Assembly: GCF_011927955.1 (NCBI RefSeq)
Contig: NZ_JAATJN010000001.1
Span: forward strand, 310,001-374,000
DNA: 64,000 nt
Origin: Brevibacterium marinum
Lineage (GTDB): Bacteria; Actinomycetota; Actinomycetes; Actinomycetales; Brevibacteriaceae
Reading direction: 5' to 3'
This document shows, piece after piece, positions 44,184 through 52,799 of the stretch. Numbering within the stretch: the stretch's first letter is position 1; each line of letters opens with the position of its first letter. Below the pieces are notes generated by a model. That model had not been told where the DNA came from, did not search any database, and was given only the letters and a program-made list of their open reading frames with translations. Both the position numbers and the translations under genes were made by a program.

Positions 44184-45533
44184 ATGACCGGTGCACTGAC
44201 CCCCGACATCGCCGCACGCACGCGGAAGAAGGGGCTGCAGAAGAGCGTGGTCGCCGGCTCCATCGGTGTGCTCGTCCACTGGTTCGATTGGGCGGTCTAC
44301 GCCTATATGGCGACGACGATCGCCTCCATATTCTTCCCTGAATCGGAGGAAGCGGCGGGCCTGCTCGCCACATTTGCCGTCTTCGCGGTCTCCTTCCTCG
44401 TTCGACCGATCGGAGCGATCATCTTCGGCCGGCTCGGCGACAGGCTCGGACGCAAGCTCACTCTTTCGGTCGTCATCCTCGCGATGGCGGCCTCGACGCT
44501 CGTCCTCGGCTTGCTTCCGACCTATCAGACCATCGGCATGCTCGCGCCGATCCTCCTCATCGCCACCCGTATCGTTCAGGGTCTGGCTTCCGGCGGGGAG
44601 TTCGGCAGCGCCGCTGCGTTCCTCGGCGAGTTCTCACCGCCGAAACACCGAGGATTCGGCTGCAGCTGGCTCGAGGTCGGCTCCCTGCTCGGGTTCCTTC
44701 TCGCATCATTCGTCGTCTACCTGCTCAACCAGGCTCTGACGCCTGAACAGGTGCTTGCCTGGGGATGGAGGATCCCGTTCCTCATCACTGTGCCCCTCGG
44801 GCTCATCGGCCTGTACATCCGCCGCAAGATCGAGGACACCCCGGAATTCGAAGCGCTGCAGACGAACGAGACCGTCGCGCAGTCGCCGTTGCGCGAAATA
44901 TTCAAGCGCAACCCGAAACAGTTCATTCAGACATGCGGCATGGAGATCTTCATGAATGTCACGTTCTACGTGGTTCTGACCTACCTGCTCACGTACCAGG
45001 AAACGACCCTCGGCTTCGACGCCGGACGGGCGGCATTGCTCTCCACGCTCGCCTCGGCGCTCGGTCTCATCATCGTCCCACTGGCGGGGATCGCCTCTGA
45101 CCGGTTCGGACGCAAACCAGTGCTCATGACTGCTGCGGTCTCGCTCACTGTGCTCTCGGTTCCGCTGTTCATGCTCATGGGCATGGGGAGCAGCTGGGCA
45201 TCCTTCGCGTCGACGTTCGGCCTGGCCTTCATACTCGCGATCATCCTCGGAACCCACGCCGCGACCGTCGTCGAACTGTTCCCGACACGCACCAGGCAGA
45301 CCGGGCTCTCCATTGCCTATGCCGTGACCGCCGCTCTCTTCGCCGGCACAGCCCCTTATGCTCTGACCTGGCTCATCGACCGGACCGGAAATACGTTGAG
45401 TCCTGGATTCTTCCTTGCCGCGGTCGGCGTCGTCGGCATCGTCACCGTGGTCTCGATCCCCGAGACCAGAGCCGTCGACCTCCTCAAAGACGACGATCTC
45501 GAATCACAGGCGCCCACCTCGGCGCGCGCCTGA
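44184..45533 (+). CDS. MFS transporter, metabolite:H+ symporter type
   Basis: A 449-residue 12-helix MFS protein of the metabolite:H+ symporter group. Family motifs are HWFDWAVYAY in helix 1, FGRLGDRLGRK between helices 2 and 3, RIVQGLASGGEFGSA in helix 4, and GIASDRFGRKPV in the second half. Members import organic acids, betaines or amino-acid derivatives. AAAGGAGGA precedes ATG 44184. It follows the RidA-DUF1028-M20 unit by 84 bp and should carry the substrate for that pathway. Confidence 0.9.
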   Translation: MTGALTPDIAARTRKKGLQKSVVAGSIGVLVHWFDWAVYAYMATTIASIFFPESEEAAGLLATFAVFAVSFLVRPIGAIIFGRLGDRLGRKLTLSVVILAMAASTLVLGLLPTYQTIGMLAPILLIATRIVQGLASGGEFGSAAAFLGEFSPPKHRGFGCSWLEVGSLLGFLLASFVVYLLNQALTPEQVLAWGWRIPFLITVPLGLIGLYIRRKIEDTPEFEALQTNETVAQSPLREIFKRNPKQFIQTCGMEIFMNVTFYVVLTYLLTYQETTLGFDAGRAALLSTLASALGLIIVPLAGIASDRFGRKPVLMTAAVSLTVLSVPLFMLMGMGSSWASFASTFGLAFILAIILGTHAATVVELFPTRTRQTGLSIAYAVTAALFAGTAPYALTWLIDRTGNTLSPGFFLAAVGVVGIVTVVSIPETRAVDLLKDDDLESQAPTSARA

Positions 45534-45623
45534 TCGCCCGGGTGCCCCTTCGAAGCGCCGAGCGACTCAAACATCCGACCATCTGGCCGCACCCCATCAC
45601 CGCACATCATTGGAGAATCATTC

Positions 45624-47132
45624 ATGACTGACACCCTCTCCCAGCAGACCACCATCGACAGCTGGCACGACAAGGCCTCCCGACTGAGCATCGACGGGCG
45701 GCCCGTGATCAACGGTGCGCGTGTGGACGCACTCTCGGACGAAACCCATCCGAAGACGAACCCGGCGACCGGTGAGACGATCTCGCACCTCCACCTCGGC
45801 GGGCAGGGCGATGTCGACGCAGCAGTGAGTGCTGCCCGCACGGCCTATGAGGCCGGTGAGTGGTCGAGGACCTCGGCAACGCACCGTCGGGAGGTGCTGC
45901 TGCGCCTCGCCGATCTCATCGAGGCTCGCGTCGACGAATTCGCGCTGCTCGACACCCTCGACATGGGCAAACCGATCGGCGAGTCCTCGACGATCGACGC
46001 CCCGGGTGCCGCCGCGCTCTACCGCTTCTACGGGGAGGCGATCGAGAAGGCCACCGACGAAATTCCCGTCACCCCGGAAGGGTCGACCGCTCTGGTCACC
46101 CGGGAACCGCTCGGGGTCATCGGCATCATCGTGCCGTGGAACTACCCGCTGGAGATCGCGACGTGGAAGATCGCGCCGGCCCTGGCCGCGGGCAATGCGC
46201 TCGTCGTCAAACCCCCGGTGGAGGCCTCGCATTCGATCCTGCTGCTGGCCGAACTCGCCGTGGAGGCGGGCGCCCCCGCCGGCATCCTCAATGTCGTCCC
46301 CGGTCGCGGATCGGTCGTCGGCAAGGCGCTGGGCATGCACATGGACGTCGACATGCTCGGCTTCACCGGATCCACCGAGGTGGCCATGCAGCTCCAGCAG
46401 TACGCGGGGACGTCGAACATGAAGCGACTCGCGCTTGAGGCAGGCGGCAAGAGTTCGAACATCATCTTCGCCGACTGCGACGACCTCGAGGCGGCCGCGA
46501 ACAAGTCGGCGTTCGGCGCCTTCTACAACCAGGGCGAGGTGTGCTCGGCGAATTCCCGCATCTTCGTCGAACGCCCCGTGTACGAGAAGTTCCTCGAGTT
46601 GCTCAAGACTGCGGCCGAGGAATTCCAGCCGGGTGACCCGCTCGATGCGGACACAGCGATCGGCTCGCTCGTCTCGGAGAAGCACGCCGACCAGGTGTGG
46701 GAATGCATCGAGGAAGCCCGGGCAGACGGCACGATCGTCAAGGGCGGCAGCCGCCCGGGCATCAACGGCTCCCGTGCCTTCATCGACCCGACCATCGTCA
46801 CCGACCTCCCAGCCGACCATCGGCTGCACCAGCACGAGATCTTCGGCCCCGTCGCCCTCGTCACTCCCTTCGACACCGAAGAGGAGGCGATCGAGAAGGC
46901 CAACGGAACGCCGTACGGCCTCGCTGCGTCGATGTGGACCGGCAGCATGGCTCGTGCTCATCGTGTCTCGTCACGCCTCGTCGCCGGCACCGTGTCGGTC
47001 AACACCGTTGACGCCCTCGGATTCACCACGCCCTTCGGCGGATTCAAGCAGTCCGGTTTCGGGCGGGATCTTTCCGTGCATGCATTGGAGAACTATTCGG
47101 ACTTCAAGACCACCTGGCTGCAGTGGGGGTGA
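45624..47132 (+). CDS. NAD(P)-dependent aldehyde dehydrogenase
   Basis: A 502-residue aldehyde dehydrogenase. The catalytic Cys is C307 in NQGEVCSANSRI, the general base E272 is in LEAGGKS, and the cofactor Asn lies in VPWNYPLE. The residues place it with the PuuC/betaine-aldehyde-like group acting on amino or hydroxy aldehydes. TTGGAGA lies just before ATG 45624. It is the last gene of the RidA-DUF1028-M20-MFS cluster and ends before a perfect 18-bp hairpin shared with the convergent TetR gene. It may oxidise the aldehyde left after amine removal in that pathway. Confidence 0.9.
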   Translation: MTDTLSQQTTIDSWHDKASRLSIDGRPVINGARVDALSDETHPKTNPATGETISHLHLGGQGDVDAAVSAARTAYEAGEWSRTSATHRREVLLRLADLIEARVDEFALLDTLDMGKPIGESSTIDAPGAAALYRFYGEAIEKATDEIPVTPEGSTALVTREPLGVIGIIVPWNYPLEIATWKIAPALAAGNALVVKPPVEASHSILLLAELAVEAGAPAGILNVVPGRGSVVGKALGMHMDVDMLGFTGSTEVAMQLQQYAGTSNMKRLALEAGGKSSNIIFADCDDLEAAANKSAFGAFYNQGEVCSANSRIFVERPVYEKFLELLKTAAEEFQPGDPLDADTAIGSLVSEKHADQVWECIEEARADGTIVKGGSRPGINGSRAFIDPTIVTDLPADHRLHQHEIFGPVALVTPFDTEEEAIEKANGTPYGLAASMWTGSMARAHRVSSRLVAGTVSVNTVDALGFTTPFGGFKQSGFGRDLSVHALENYSDFKTTWLQWG

Positions 47133-47201
47133 TGGCTCGTCCGTAAGACGGGCGGCGGAAGAGGGTCATGAGACGACCATCTGTCGCACGGAGTGACATA
47201 C

Positions 47202-47247
47202 AGCGCTGAGGTCATGACCTGTTGCACCGGGTCATGACCTCAGCGCT
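47202..47247. terminator. Bidirectional terminator, perfect 18-bp stem
   Basis: Arms 47202-47219 and 47230-47247 are perfectly complementary with a 10-base loop. The stop codon of the minus-strand TetR gene (47212-47214) lies inside the left arm. It separates the aldehyde dehydrogenase (+) from TetR (-). Confidence 0.85.
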
Positions 47248-47811
47248 TCTTGCGATCATTCGATAGATGTCATCGGCGTCGAGTGGTGTCCCACCCATGA
47301 AGTGCATACCGTATGCGTCCTCCATCGCCACGAGGTTGCTCGCCGCGGTCTCCACGGGCAGTGTCATCGGGAATACGCCGGACTCGACGCCTTCGTTGAG
47401 CACCGATTCGTAGAGCGAGACCTCAAGCCGATACAGCTCGGCCATGAGCTCTGCATGGAATGTATCCCTATAAGCGTGGGTGTGCAGCTCGTTGAGCACC
47501 TGGAAGTCGATGTCTTGCCTCGATAAGGGAATGCCGCTGCGAATCGTTCGATCGAGCTTGATGCGCGGATGCTCCCCTGCATCGGCTTGGTGCCTGCGGC
47601 TCCAATAGAAGCGCGACACAGCGTCCTGATGGACATCGCGCACCAAATCGCCGAGGTCCGGATAGTAATAGGCCACCGATCCTGCCCCCAGCTCGGAGTA
47701 GGCCGCTACATCGATGGCGCGCAGGCCGTTGACCCCCCGGTCGGCGATCGCCTGTTTTGCCGCGTGCACCAACTGTTCACGACGTGCCTTCTGATTCTTC
47801 GGTCTCGCCAT
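47212..47811 (-). CDS. TetR-family regulator (BetI-like)
   Basis: A 199-residue TetR protein. The N-terminal helix-turn-helix spans residues about 8-55 (REQLVHAAKQAIADRG then YSELGAGSVAYYYPDL), the C-terminal half is all helical with a BetI-like layout. It is divergent from the APC permease and copper amine oxidase operon, which it probably represses. CAGGAG lies upstream of ATG 47811. Its last codons form part of the shared terminator hairpin. Confidence 0.88.
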   Translation of the reverse strand: MARPKNQKARREQLVHAAKQAIADRGVNGLRAIDVAAYSELGAGSVAYYYPDLGDLVRDVHQDAVSRFYWSRRHQADAGEHPRIKLDRTIRSGIPLSRQDIDFQVLNELHTHAYRDTFHAELMAELYRLEVSLYESVLNEGVESGVFPMTLPVETAASNLVAMEDAYGMHFMGGTPLDADDIYRMIARSAEVMTRCNRS

Positions 47812-47902
47812 GACCTAATTATCTCCTGAAGTGATCTAGACGAACACGAATCGGTATGGCGAAAATGCCGCCTGCCTCTGTCATTCATCATTCTTCCGTG
47901 CA

Positions 47903-47928
47903 ATTCTTTTGGGTGTAGCCCAAAGAAT
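47903..47928. promoter_or_regulatory. Near-perfect inverted repeat upstream of permease
   Basis: ATTCTTTTGGG and CCCAAAGAAT form a 10-bp dyad with one extra T and a short centre. It lies in the 146-bp gap between the divergent TetR and APC genes, 30 bp before the permease start. Either a TetR operator or a leader hairpin. Confidence 0.45.
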
Positions 47929-47957
47929 ACAAGAGACGCCCACTCACAAGGAGGTGG

Positions 47958-49499
47958 ATGGTGTCTTCACACGAAGAGACGACCGCATACGCGGACGAAC
48001 AGAAGCAGCATCTGAAGAAGACCCTTGGCCGATTCGACATCGTGCTCATCGTCATGTCGGCTGTGCTCAGCATCGAGGTTCTCGCCGAGACGGCGGGTTT
48101 CGGCGCAGAGACCTTCACCTGGACCCTGGTGCTCGCGATCTTCTTCCTCGTGCCCTACGCCCTGATCTTCGCCGAGACCGGCAGCACCTTCGTCGGCGAA
48201 GGCGGAGCCTACATCTGGGTCCGGCAGGCCTTCGGGCGGCCCTTCGGCGCAATCGCATCGATCCTCAGCTGGGTCACTCAGCCCGTCTGGGTAGGCGGGT
48301 CGATGGCGTTCCTCGCCACCGGCACCTGGAACCAGTTCATCAGTCCGCTCGAAGCGGGATCGGTCGGCGACTGGATCTTCAAGATCGTCTTCATCTGGAT
48401 CACGGTGATCGCGGCGATCCTGTCGCTGGCGAAGGCAAAATGGCTGCCGACTCTCGGCGGCGTCCTGAAGGTCATCTTCATCGCCTTCTTCCTGTTCACC
48501 ACGATCATCTACGCGATCGAGCATGGCGTGCAGCCGCTGCATCTCTCCGATTTCAGCCCCACGCTCGGCGGCTTCCTCGGCCTCGTTCCGCTGCTGCTGT
48601 TCTCGTACCTCGGATTCGAGGCATCGAACAGCGCATCGGATGAGATGAAGGACCCGAAGAAGGACATCCCGGCCGCGATTGCACGCTCGGGCTTCGTCTC
48701 CGCGCTCTGCTACGTTCTGCCGGTGCTGGCCATGCTGCTTGTGCTGCCGACTCAGACCATCACCGGAATCGGCGGTCTGCTCGACGCTGTGAAGACCGTG
48801 TTCGCCGTCTACGGTCCCGCGGCAGACGTGATGGTCGTGCTCGCGGCCATGATGTTCGTCATCATCCTCGCGTCCCAGGGCGCTGCTTGGATGATCATGA
48901 GCGATCGTATGCAGGCGCTCACCGCTGCCGACGGCGCGTTCTTCGGTGGGTTCTTCGGAAAGATCTCGCGGAGCCTCGGGACTCCGGTCAATGTGAATCT
49001 GCTCTCCGGCGTCGTTGCCACGGTGTTCCTCATCGCAGCGATGCAGCTCAGCGGTGACGCCGGGGCACTCTTCGGAGTGGTTCTGTCGATCTCGATCTCA
49101 ACCTTCCTGCTCAGCTACCTACTCATCATCCCGGCAGCGATCAAGCTGAGGTGGAAGCACCCGAACATCGAGCGTCCTTTCCGCGTCCCGGTCGACAACG
49201 CCGGCTTCACCGTCCTCGGCGGAATTGCCTTCCTCTGGATCCTGCTCGGCGCCTGGGTGGCGATCTTCCCTGGCACGCTCGAACGGTTCTTCGGTCTCGA
49301 CTACGACTTCAAGGACGAATGGGGCGTCGACCAGGGCCCGTTCACCGCTCTCACCCTCGGCACGCTCATCATGCTCGCCGCTCTCGCGCTCGTCGGCTAC
49401 CTGCGCGGCCACAAGATACGCGAGGTGCGCCCGGCTCTCGACCCCAAGGCCCTGCAAGCAGGCCTCGACGACAATCTCACAACTCAGGAAGGTGTCTGA
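47958..49499 (+). CDS. APC-family amino acid/amine permease
   Basis: A 513-residue 12-14-helix permease of the APC superfamily, of the glutamate:GABA antiporter-like branch. FAETGSTFVGEGGAYIWVRQAFG (seen in parts near residues 71-93) and the helix-6 region LLLFSYLGFEASNSASDEMKDPKKDIP (near 210-236) are typical. AAGGAGG lies just upstream; the ATG at 47958 or the GTG at 47961 could be used. It is six bases from the copper amine oxidase gene, so it most likely imports the amine that enzyme oxidises (phenethylamine, tyramine or histamine type). Confidence 0.88.
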   Translation: MVSSHEETTAYADEQKQHLKKTLGRFDIVLIVMSAVLSIEVLAETAGFGAETFTWTLVLAIFFLVPYALIFAETGSTFVGEGGAYIWVRQAFGRPFGAIASILSWVTQPVWVGGSMAFLATGTWNQFISPLEAGSVGDWIFKIVFIWITVIAAILSLAKAKWLPTLGGVLKVIFIAFFLFTTIIYAIEHGVQPLHLSDFSPTLGGFLGLVPLLLFSYLGFEASNSASDEMKDPKKDIPAAIARSGFVSALCYVLPVLAMLLVLPTQTITGIGGLLDAVKTVFAVYGPAADVMVVLAAMMFVIILASQGAAWMIMSDRMQALTAADGAFFGGFFGKISRSLGTPVNVNLLSGVVATVFLIAAMQLSGDAGALFGVVLSISISTFLLSYLLIIPAAIKLRWKHPNIERPFRVPVDNAGFTVLGGIAFLWILLGAWVAIFPGTLERFFGLDYDFKDEWGVDQGPFTALTLGTLIMLAALALVGYLRGHKIREVRPALDPKALQAGLDDNLTTQEGV

Positions 49500-49505
49500 C
49501 CCATC

Positions 49506-51476
49506 ATGACCACGACTTCAACTATGCCGACTGCTTCGTCCGCTTCGACCGCGTCGCACCCGCTCGACCGCCTGACCGGAGACGAGATCGAGCTCAATCG
49601 CGCCATCATCGTCGACGCAGGACACGTCACCGAGAACACGATCTTCGCTCTGGTCAGCCTCGTCGAGCCGAACAAGCGCGACGTCATCGCCGGAACCCCC
49701 GACCTCGACCGCAACGTGCGATCCGTCCTCGTCGAGCGCGGCTCCGGCGAGCAGACCGAAGTCCTCGTGTCGCTGATCGAACGCAGGGTCTTGCTTGCGC
49801 GTGTGCTCGATGTCGCGGCCGAGGGCCAGGCACCGATCACGATGACCGAGTACGAGGACGCCGAACAGATGATCAGGAACGACGCGACCTGGCGGACTGC
49901 CGTGGAGGCGCGCGGCATCACCGATATCGAGACCGTCCGCATCTGTGCCTTGTCTGCCGGCTGCTTCGATATTCCCGGTGAAGCGGGCCGTCGCCTCGTG
50001 AGAGGTTCGTCCTTCATCCAGTCGGATCCGCAGGACAACGCCTGGGCGCACCCGCTCGAGGGACTCGTCGCCTACCTCGATCTCAACACCGGCGAGGTCA
50101 TCGAGGTTGTCGACACCGACATAGTCCCCGTGCCCAAGGAACGCTTCGACTACCACCTCGACTCGTGGCTGCCCGAACCTCGCACTACACAGAAGCCGAT
50201 CGAAATCACCCAGCCCGAAGGAACCAGCTTCACCCTCGACGGAGACGTGCTCAGTTGGGAGAAGTGGCAGGTGCGCCTCGGCTTCGATCCCGTCGAGGGC
50301 CTGGTCCTCCACCAGATCGGCTACGACGACAACGGCAAACAGCGCCCCATCGTCTACCGCGCCTCCGTCGCCGAAATGGTCGTCCCTTACGGCGATCCGA
50401 GTCCGGTGCGCTTCTGGCAGAACTACTTCGACGCCGGCGAGTACTCGATGGGCAAGAGCGCGAACTCGCTCGAGCTCGGCTGCGACTGCCTCGGCGAGAT
50501 CCATTACTCCGATGCCGTCCTAGCCGACGAGCAAGGACGCGCACACACGATCAAGAACGCCATCTGCATCCACGAGGAGGATGCGGGCATCCTGTTCAAG
50601 CACACCGATGAGTTCACCGGTGCCTCCGACGTGCGCCGCAACCGCCGCATCGTCATCTCCTTCTTCATCACCGTCGGCAACTATGACTACGGCTTCTACT
50701 GGTACCTCTACCTCGACGGCACGATCGAGCTCGAATGCAAGGCCACCGGTATCGTCTACACCGCAGCGTACGGCGATGAGGCTCAGCGTCGGCGCTGGTC
50801 GTCCCCGCTCGGTGACGAAGGCCTCGGCATGCCCTTCCACCAGCACATGTTCTGCGCCCGACTCGACATGCAGGTCGACGGCATCGAGAACGCGGTCGAC
50901 GAACAGGAAGTCGTGCGTGTGCCCTTCGGCGATGACAACCCGTACGGGAATGCGTTCACCCGCAAGCTGACCCGCCTCACCCAGGAAGGCGGCAGGCTCG
51001 CCAATGGTGAAGCAGGACGGGTGTGGCACATCGTCAACCCGGAGAAGCAGAACCGTCATGGGTTCCCCGTCGGTTATCAGCTGCACATGCCCGATGAGCC
51101 GACGATGATGGCCGCCGAGGGTTCGTCGATCTCGAAGCGTGCCGGATTCGGGTCGAAGCATGTGTGGCTGACGCAATTCGATGAGAACGAGCGCTTCCCG
51201 TCGGGTACCTACCCGAACCAGAACCCGGGGCAGGGCACGATCACCCAATGGGTCGAGCAGCAACGCCCCGTCGACGGTGACGACATCGTCCTCTGGTGCT
51301 CGTTCGCCATGACGCACTTCCCGCGACCCGAGGACTGGCCGATCATGCCTGTCGACCGCCTCGGATTCTCAATGAAGCCCTATGGCTTCTTCGACCAGAA
51401 CCCTGCGCTCGACGTGCCGCGGCCCAAGTCGGGCCACTGTGCACCAGAGGCCGGCAACTCCTGCGAGTGCGACTGA
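49506..51476 (+). CDS. Copper-containing primary amine oxidase (TPQ enzyme)
   Basis: A 656-residue copper amine oxidase. The topaquinone precursor is Y393 in the NYDY motif. Copper ligands are H445 and H447 in HQHMF and H604 in MTHFPRPEDWP. The N2/N3 domains precede the large catalytic domain, as in the Arthrobacter enzymes of about 640 residues. It converts a primary amine, O2 and water to an aldehyde, ammonia and H2O2. The catalytic base region contains YFDAGEYSMG. There is no signal peptide, so it should be cytoplasmic. It is in an operon with an APC permease and followed by a terminator. Phenethylamine, tyramine and histamine are likely substrates. Confidence 0.93.
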   Translation: MTTTSTMPTASSASTASHPLDRLTGDEIELNRAIIVDAGHVTENTIFALVSLVEPNKRDVIAGTPDLDRNVRSVLVERGSGEQTEVLVSLIERRVLLARVLDVAAEGQAPITMTEYEDAEQMIRNDATWRTAVEARGITDIETVRICALSAGCFDIPGEAGRRLVRGSSFIQSDPQDNAWAHPLEGLVAYLDLNTGEVIEVVDTDIVPVPKERFDYHLDSWLPEPRTTQKPIEITQPEGTSFTLDGDVLSWEKWQVRLGFDPVEGLVLHQIGYDDNGKQRPIVYRASVAEMVVPYGDPSPVRFWQNYFDAGEYSMGKSANSLELGCDCLGEIHYSDAVLADEQGRAHTIKNAICIHEEDAGILFKHTDEFTGASDVRRNRRIVISFFITVGNYDYGFYWYLYLDGTIELECKATGIVYTAAYGDEAQRRRWSSPLGDEGLGMPFHQHMFCARLDMQVDGIENAVDEQEVVRVPFGDDNPYGNAFTRKLTRLTQEGGRLANGEAGRVWHIVNPEKQNRHGFPVGYQLHMPDEPTMMAAEGSSISKRAGFGSKHVWLTQFDENERFPSGTYPNQNPGQGTITQWVEQQRPVDGDDIVLWCSFAMTHFPRPEDWPIMPVDRLGFSMKPYGFFDQNPALDVPRPKSGHCAPEAGNSCECD

Positions 51477-51488
51477 GCACTTACGACG

Positions 51489-51526
51489 GGGGCGGTGCTC
51501 GGACGCAATAGCTCGAACACCGCCCC
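51489..51526 (+). terminator. Hairpin terminator after copper amine oxidase
   Basis: Thirteen-base arms 51489-51501 and 51514-51526 pair at 12 positions around a 12-base loop, 12 bases past the stop codon, followed by TTCCC. Confidence 0.7.
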
Positions 51527-51603
51527 TTCCCGCACTCTCACATCTACGAGGTTGTCCGCCTGGACGCGTGGACGTCCAATGCCCAAAGGAGGGCGAACTC
51601 CAC

Positions 51604-52281
51604 ATGACCGCTATCGCATCGATCCTCATGGTCGCCGCTGCGATTCCCTGCGTCATCAGCGCCGCCACGTCGCGGAGTCGGCTGGCGATCGCCGCGTCCT
51701 CGGTGATGCTGCTGGCCATGGTGGACCTGGCCTTCGTCGGCGCTCTGCCACCCGTCCTCTGGTCGGGACTGCTGCTCCTGGCCGGGTTGAGCGTCGCAGC
51801 GAGGCTCAGGTCCAGGTTGAAGGCGGAGTCGATGTCGCAGTCGGTGACCGTCTCACCTGAGAAGGCTCTCGTCACCACCAACGCCGCGCACTCCCCCGCC
51901 ACTGAACACCGTGATCAGACCGCCGAGTCATCGTCGATGGAGCGCCCAGCCGAGTGGCACAAGGCTCCCCTGATCCCAAATGTGGGAAGAACGTCCGCGA
52001 TCCTATCCGCGGTCGCCTATCCGATCATGGCGTGGCAGGTTCTCAACCATGGGGCACACCATGCTGCGAGTTCAGGCGCCGGCGCGCACGCTGCACATCA
52101 GCACCACGGACACAGCTTCGACGGGTCTTTGGTCAGCGGCGTCATCACCCTGAGCGTGATCGTCGTATCGCTGCTCCTCACGCTCTGCGCGGTGCAGTCT
52201 CTCGCACGCAAACGTCCGGGGCTGATGCTCGAGTCTTTGGGCATGGCCACGATGCTGCTGGTCATGCAGTTCATGCACTGA
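51604..52281 (+). CDS. His-rich membrane protein of unknown function
   Basis: A 225-residue membrane protein with about five hydrophobic segments (roughly 4-20, 29-48, 130-148, 174-197 and 204-222). Between the third and fourth helices is a His cluster (HGAHHAASSGAGAHAAHQHH, with another HGH after it), which suggests metal binding outside or inside the membrane. A polar linker of about 60 residues follows helix 2. It lies 127 bp after a copper amine oxidase and may have a role in copper handling; that is inference. Distant resemblance to actinobacterial DUF5134-type proteins is possible but I cannot confirm it. GGAGG lies upstream with a long spacer. Confidence 0.7.
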   Translation: MTAIASILMVAAAIPCVISAATSRSRLAIAASSVMLLAMVDLAFVGALPPVLWSGLLLLAGLSVAARLRSRLKAESMSQSVTVSPEKALVTTNAAHSPATEHRDQTAESSSMERPAEWHKAPLIPNVGRTSAILSAVAYPIMAWQVLNHGAHHAASSGAGAHAAHQHHGHSFDGSLVSGVITLSVIVVSLLLTLCAVQSLARKRPGLMLESLGMATMLLVMQFMH

Positions 52282-52300
52282 CTCAGACCCAAACTGACCC

Positions 52301-52344
52301 CGCCGAGGTGGTCCGACGAGTCATATCGTCGGACCGCCTCGGCG
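52301..52344. terminator. Bidirectional hairpin containing the GCCGAGGTGG 10-mer
   Basis: Arms 52301-52319 and 52326-52344 (19 bases, one wobble pair) with a 6-base loop. It sits between the convergent His-rich membrane protein and CHY zinc-finger genes. The left arm contains GCCGAGGTGG, a 10-mer repeated across the window. Confidence 0.8.
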
Positions 52345-52364
52345 CTCATTGTCGCACTTCTCGC

Positions 52365-52703
52365 TCAGCCGACCGCGAAGTAGTACGAGGAATGTGCCTT
52401 ACAGCCAGGGTTGAACGAAGCAGTGCACTCCGGGCACGCATCCACTCCCTGATACGTCTCGACCGTCAGCTCCGTCCAACAGTTTCCACAGAGGATGGCC
52501 TTCTGATGCCAGCGCGCACGAGGCCATTGCTGTGGTGGGTGGTCGGTGCATTCGGAATGACACAGATGGCACGGGTAGTACCGGCCGCAGCATGCGAAGC
52601 GGATGGCGATGATGTCGAGCTCGGTCGAATAATGCTCACAGCGCGTGTGGCCATCGACCGTCTTGCCGAAGACCTGCGGTATTGCCGTCATTGTCTCTGC
52701 CAT
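52365..52703 (-). CDS. CHY zinc-finger protein
   Basis: A 112-residue zinc-binding protein. The pattern CEHY, then CCGRYYPCHLCH, then CGNC, then CPEC and a final CKAH gives the Cys/His set of the CHY zinc-finger family, which binds about three zinc ions. In bacteria these small proteins have no settled function; in eukaryotes the domain belongs to RING ubiquitin ligases. The C-terminal SSYYF is usual for the bacterial form. ATG 52703 and the ATG four codons later are both possible. It is convergent with the His-rich membrane protein. Confidence 0.88.
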   Translation of the reverse strand: MAETMTAIPQVFGKTVDGHTRCEHYSTELDIIAIRFACCGRYYPCHLCHSECTDHPPQQWPRARWHQKAILCGNCWTELTVETYQGVDACPECTASFNPGCKAHSSYYFAVG

Positions 52704-52799
52704 CCGTCCGGGCGGGTTATCTCTCGGTTCCCAGACTAGTCTGCGGCGGATCCGTCCTGATGACAGGTACCAATAGCTCGTCGTCGGCCGGAGGAGGAA

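Noticed and set aside
45618-46961. Minus-strand 447-codon frame
   Set aside because: Antisense to the aldehyde dehydrogenase, no domain and atypical composition.
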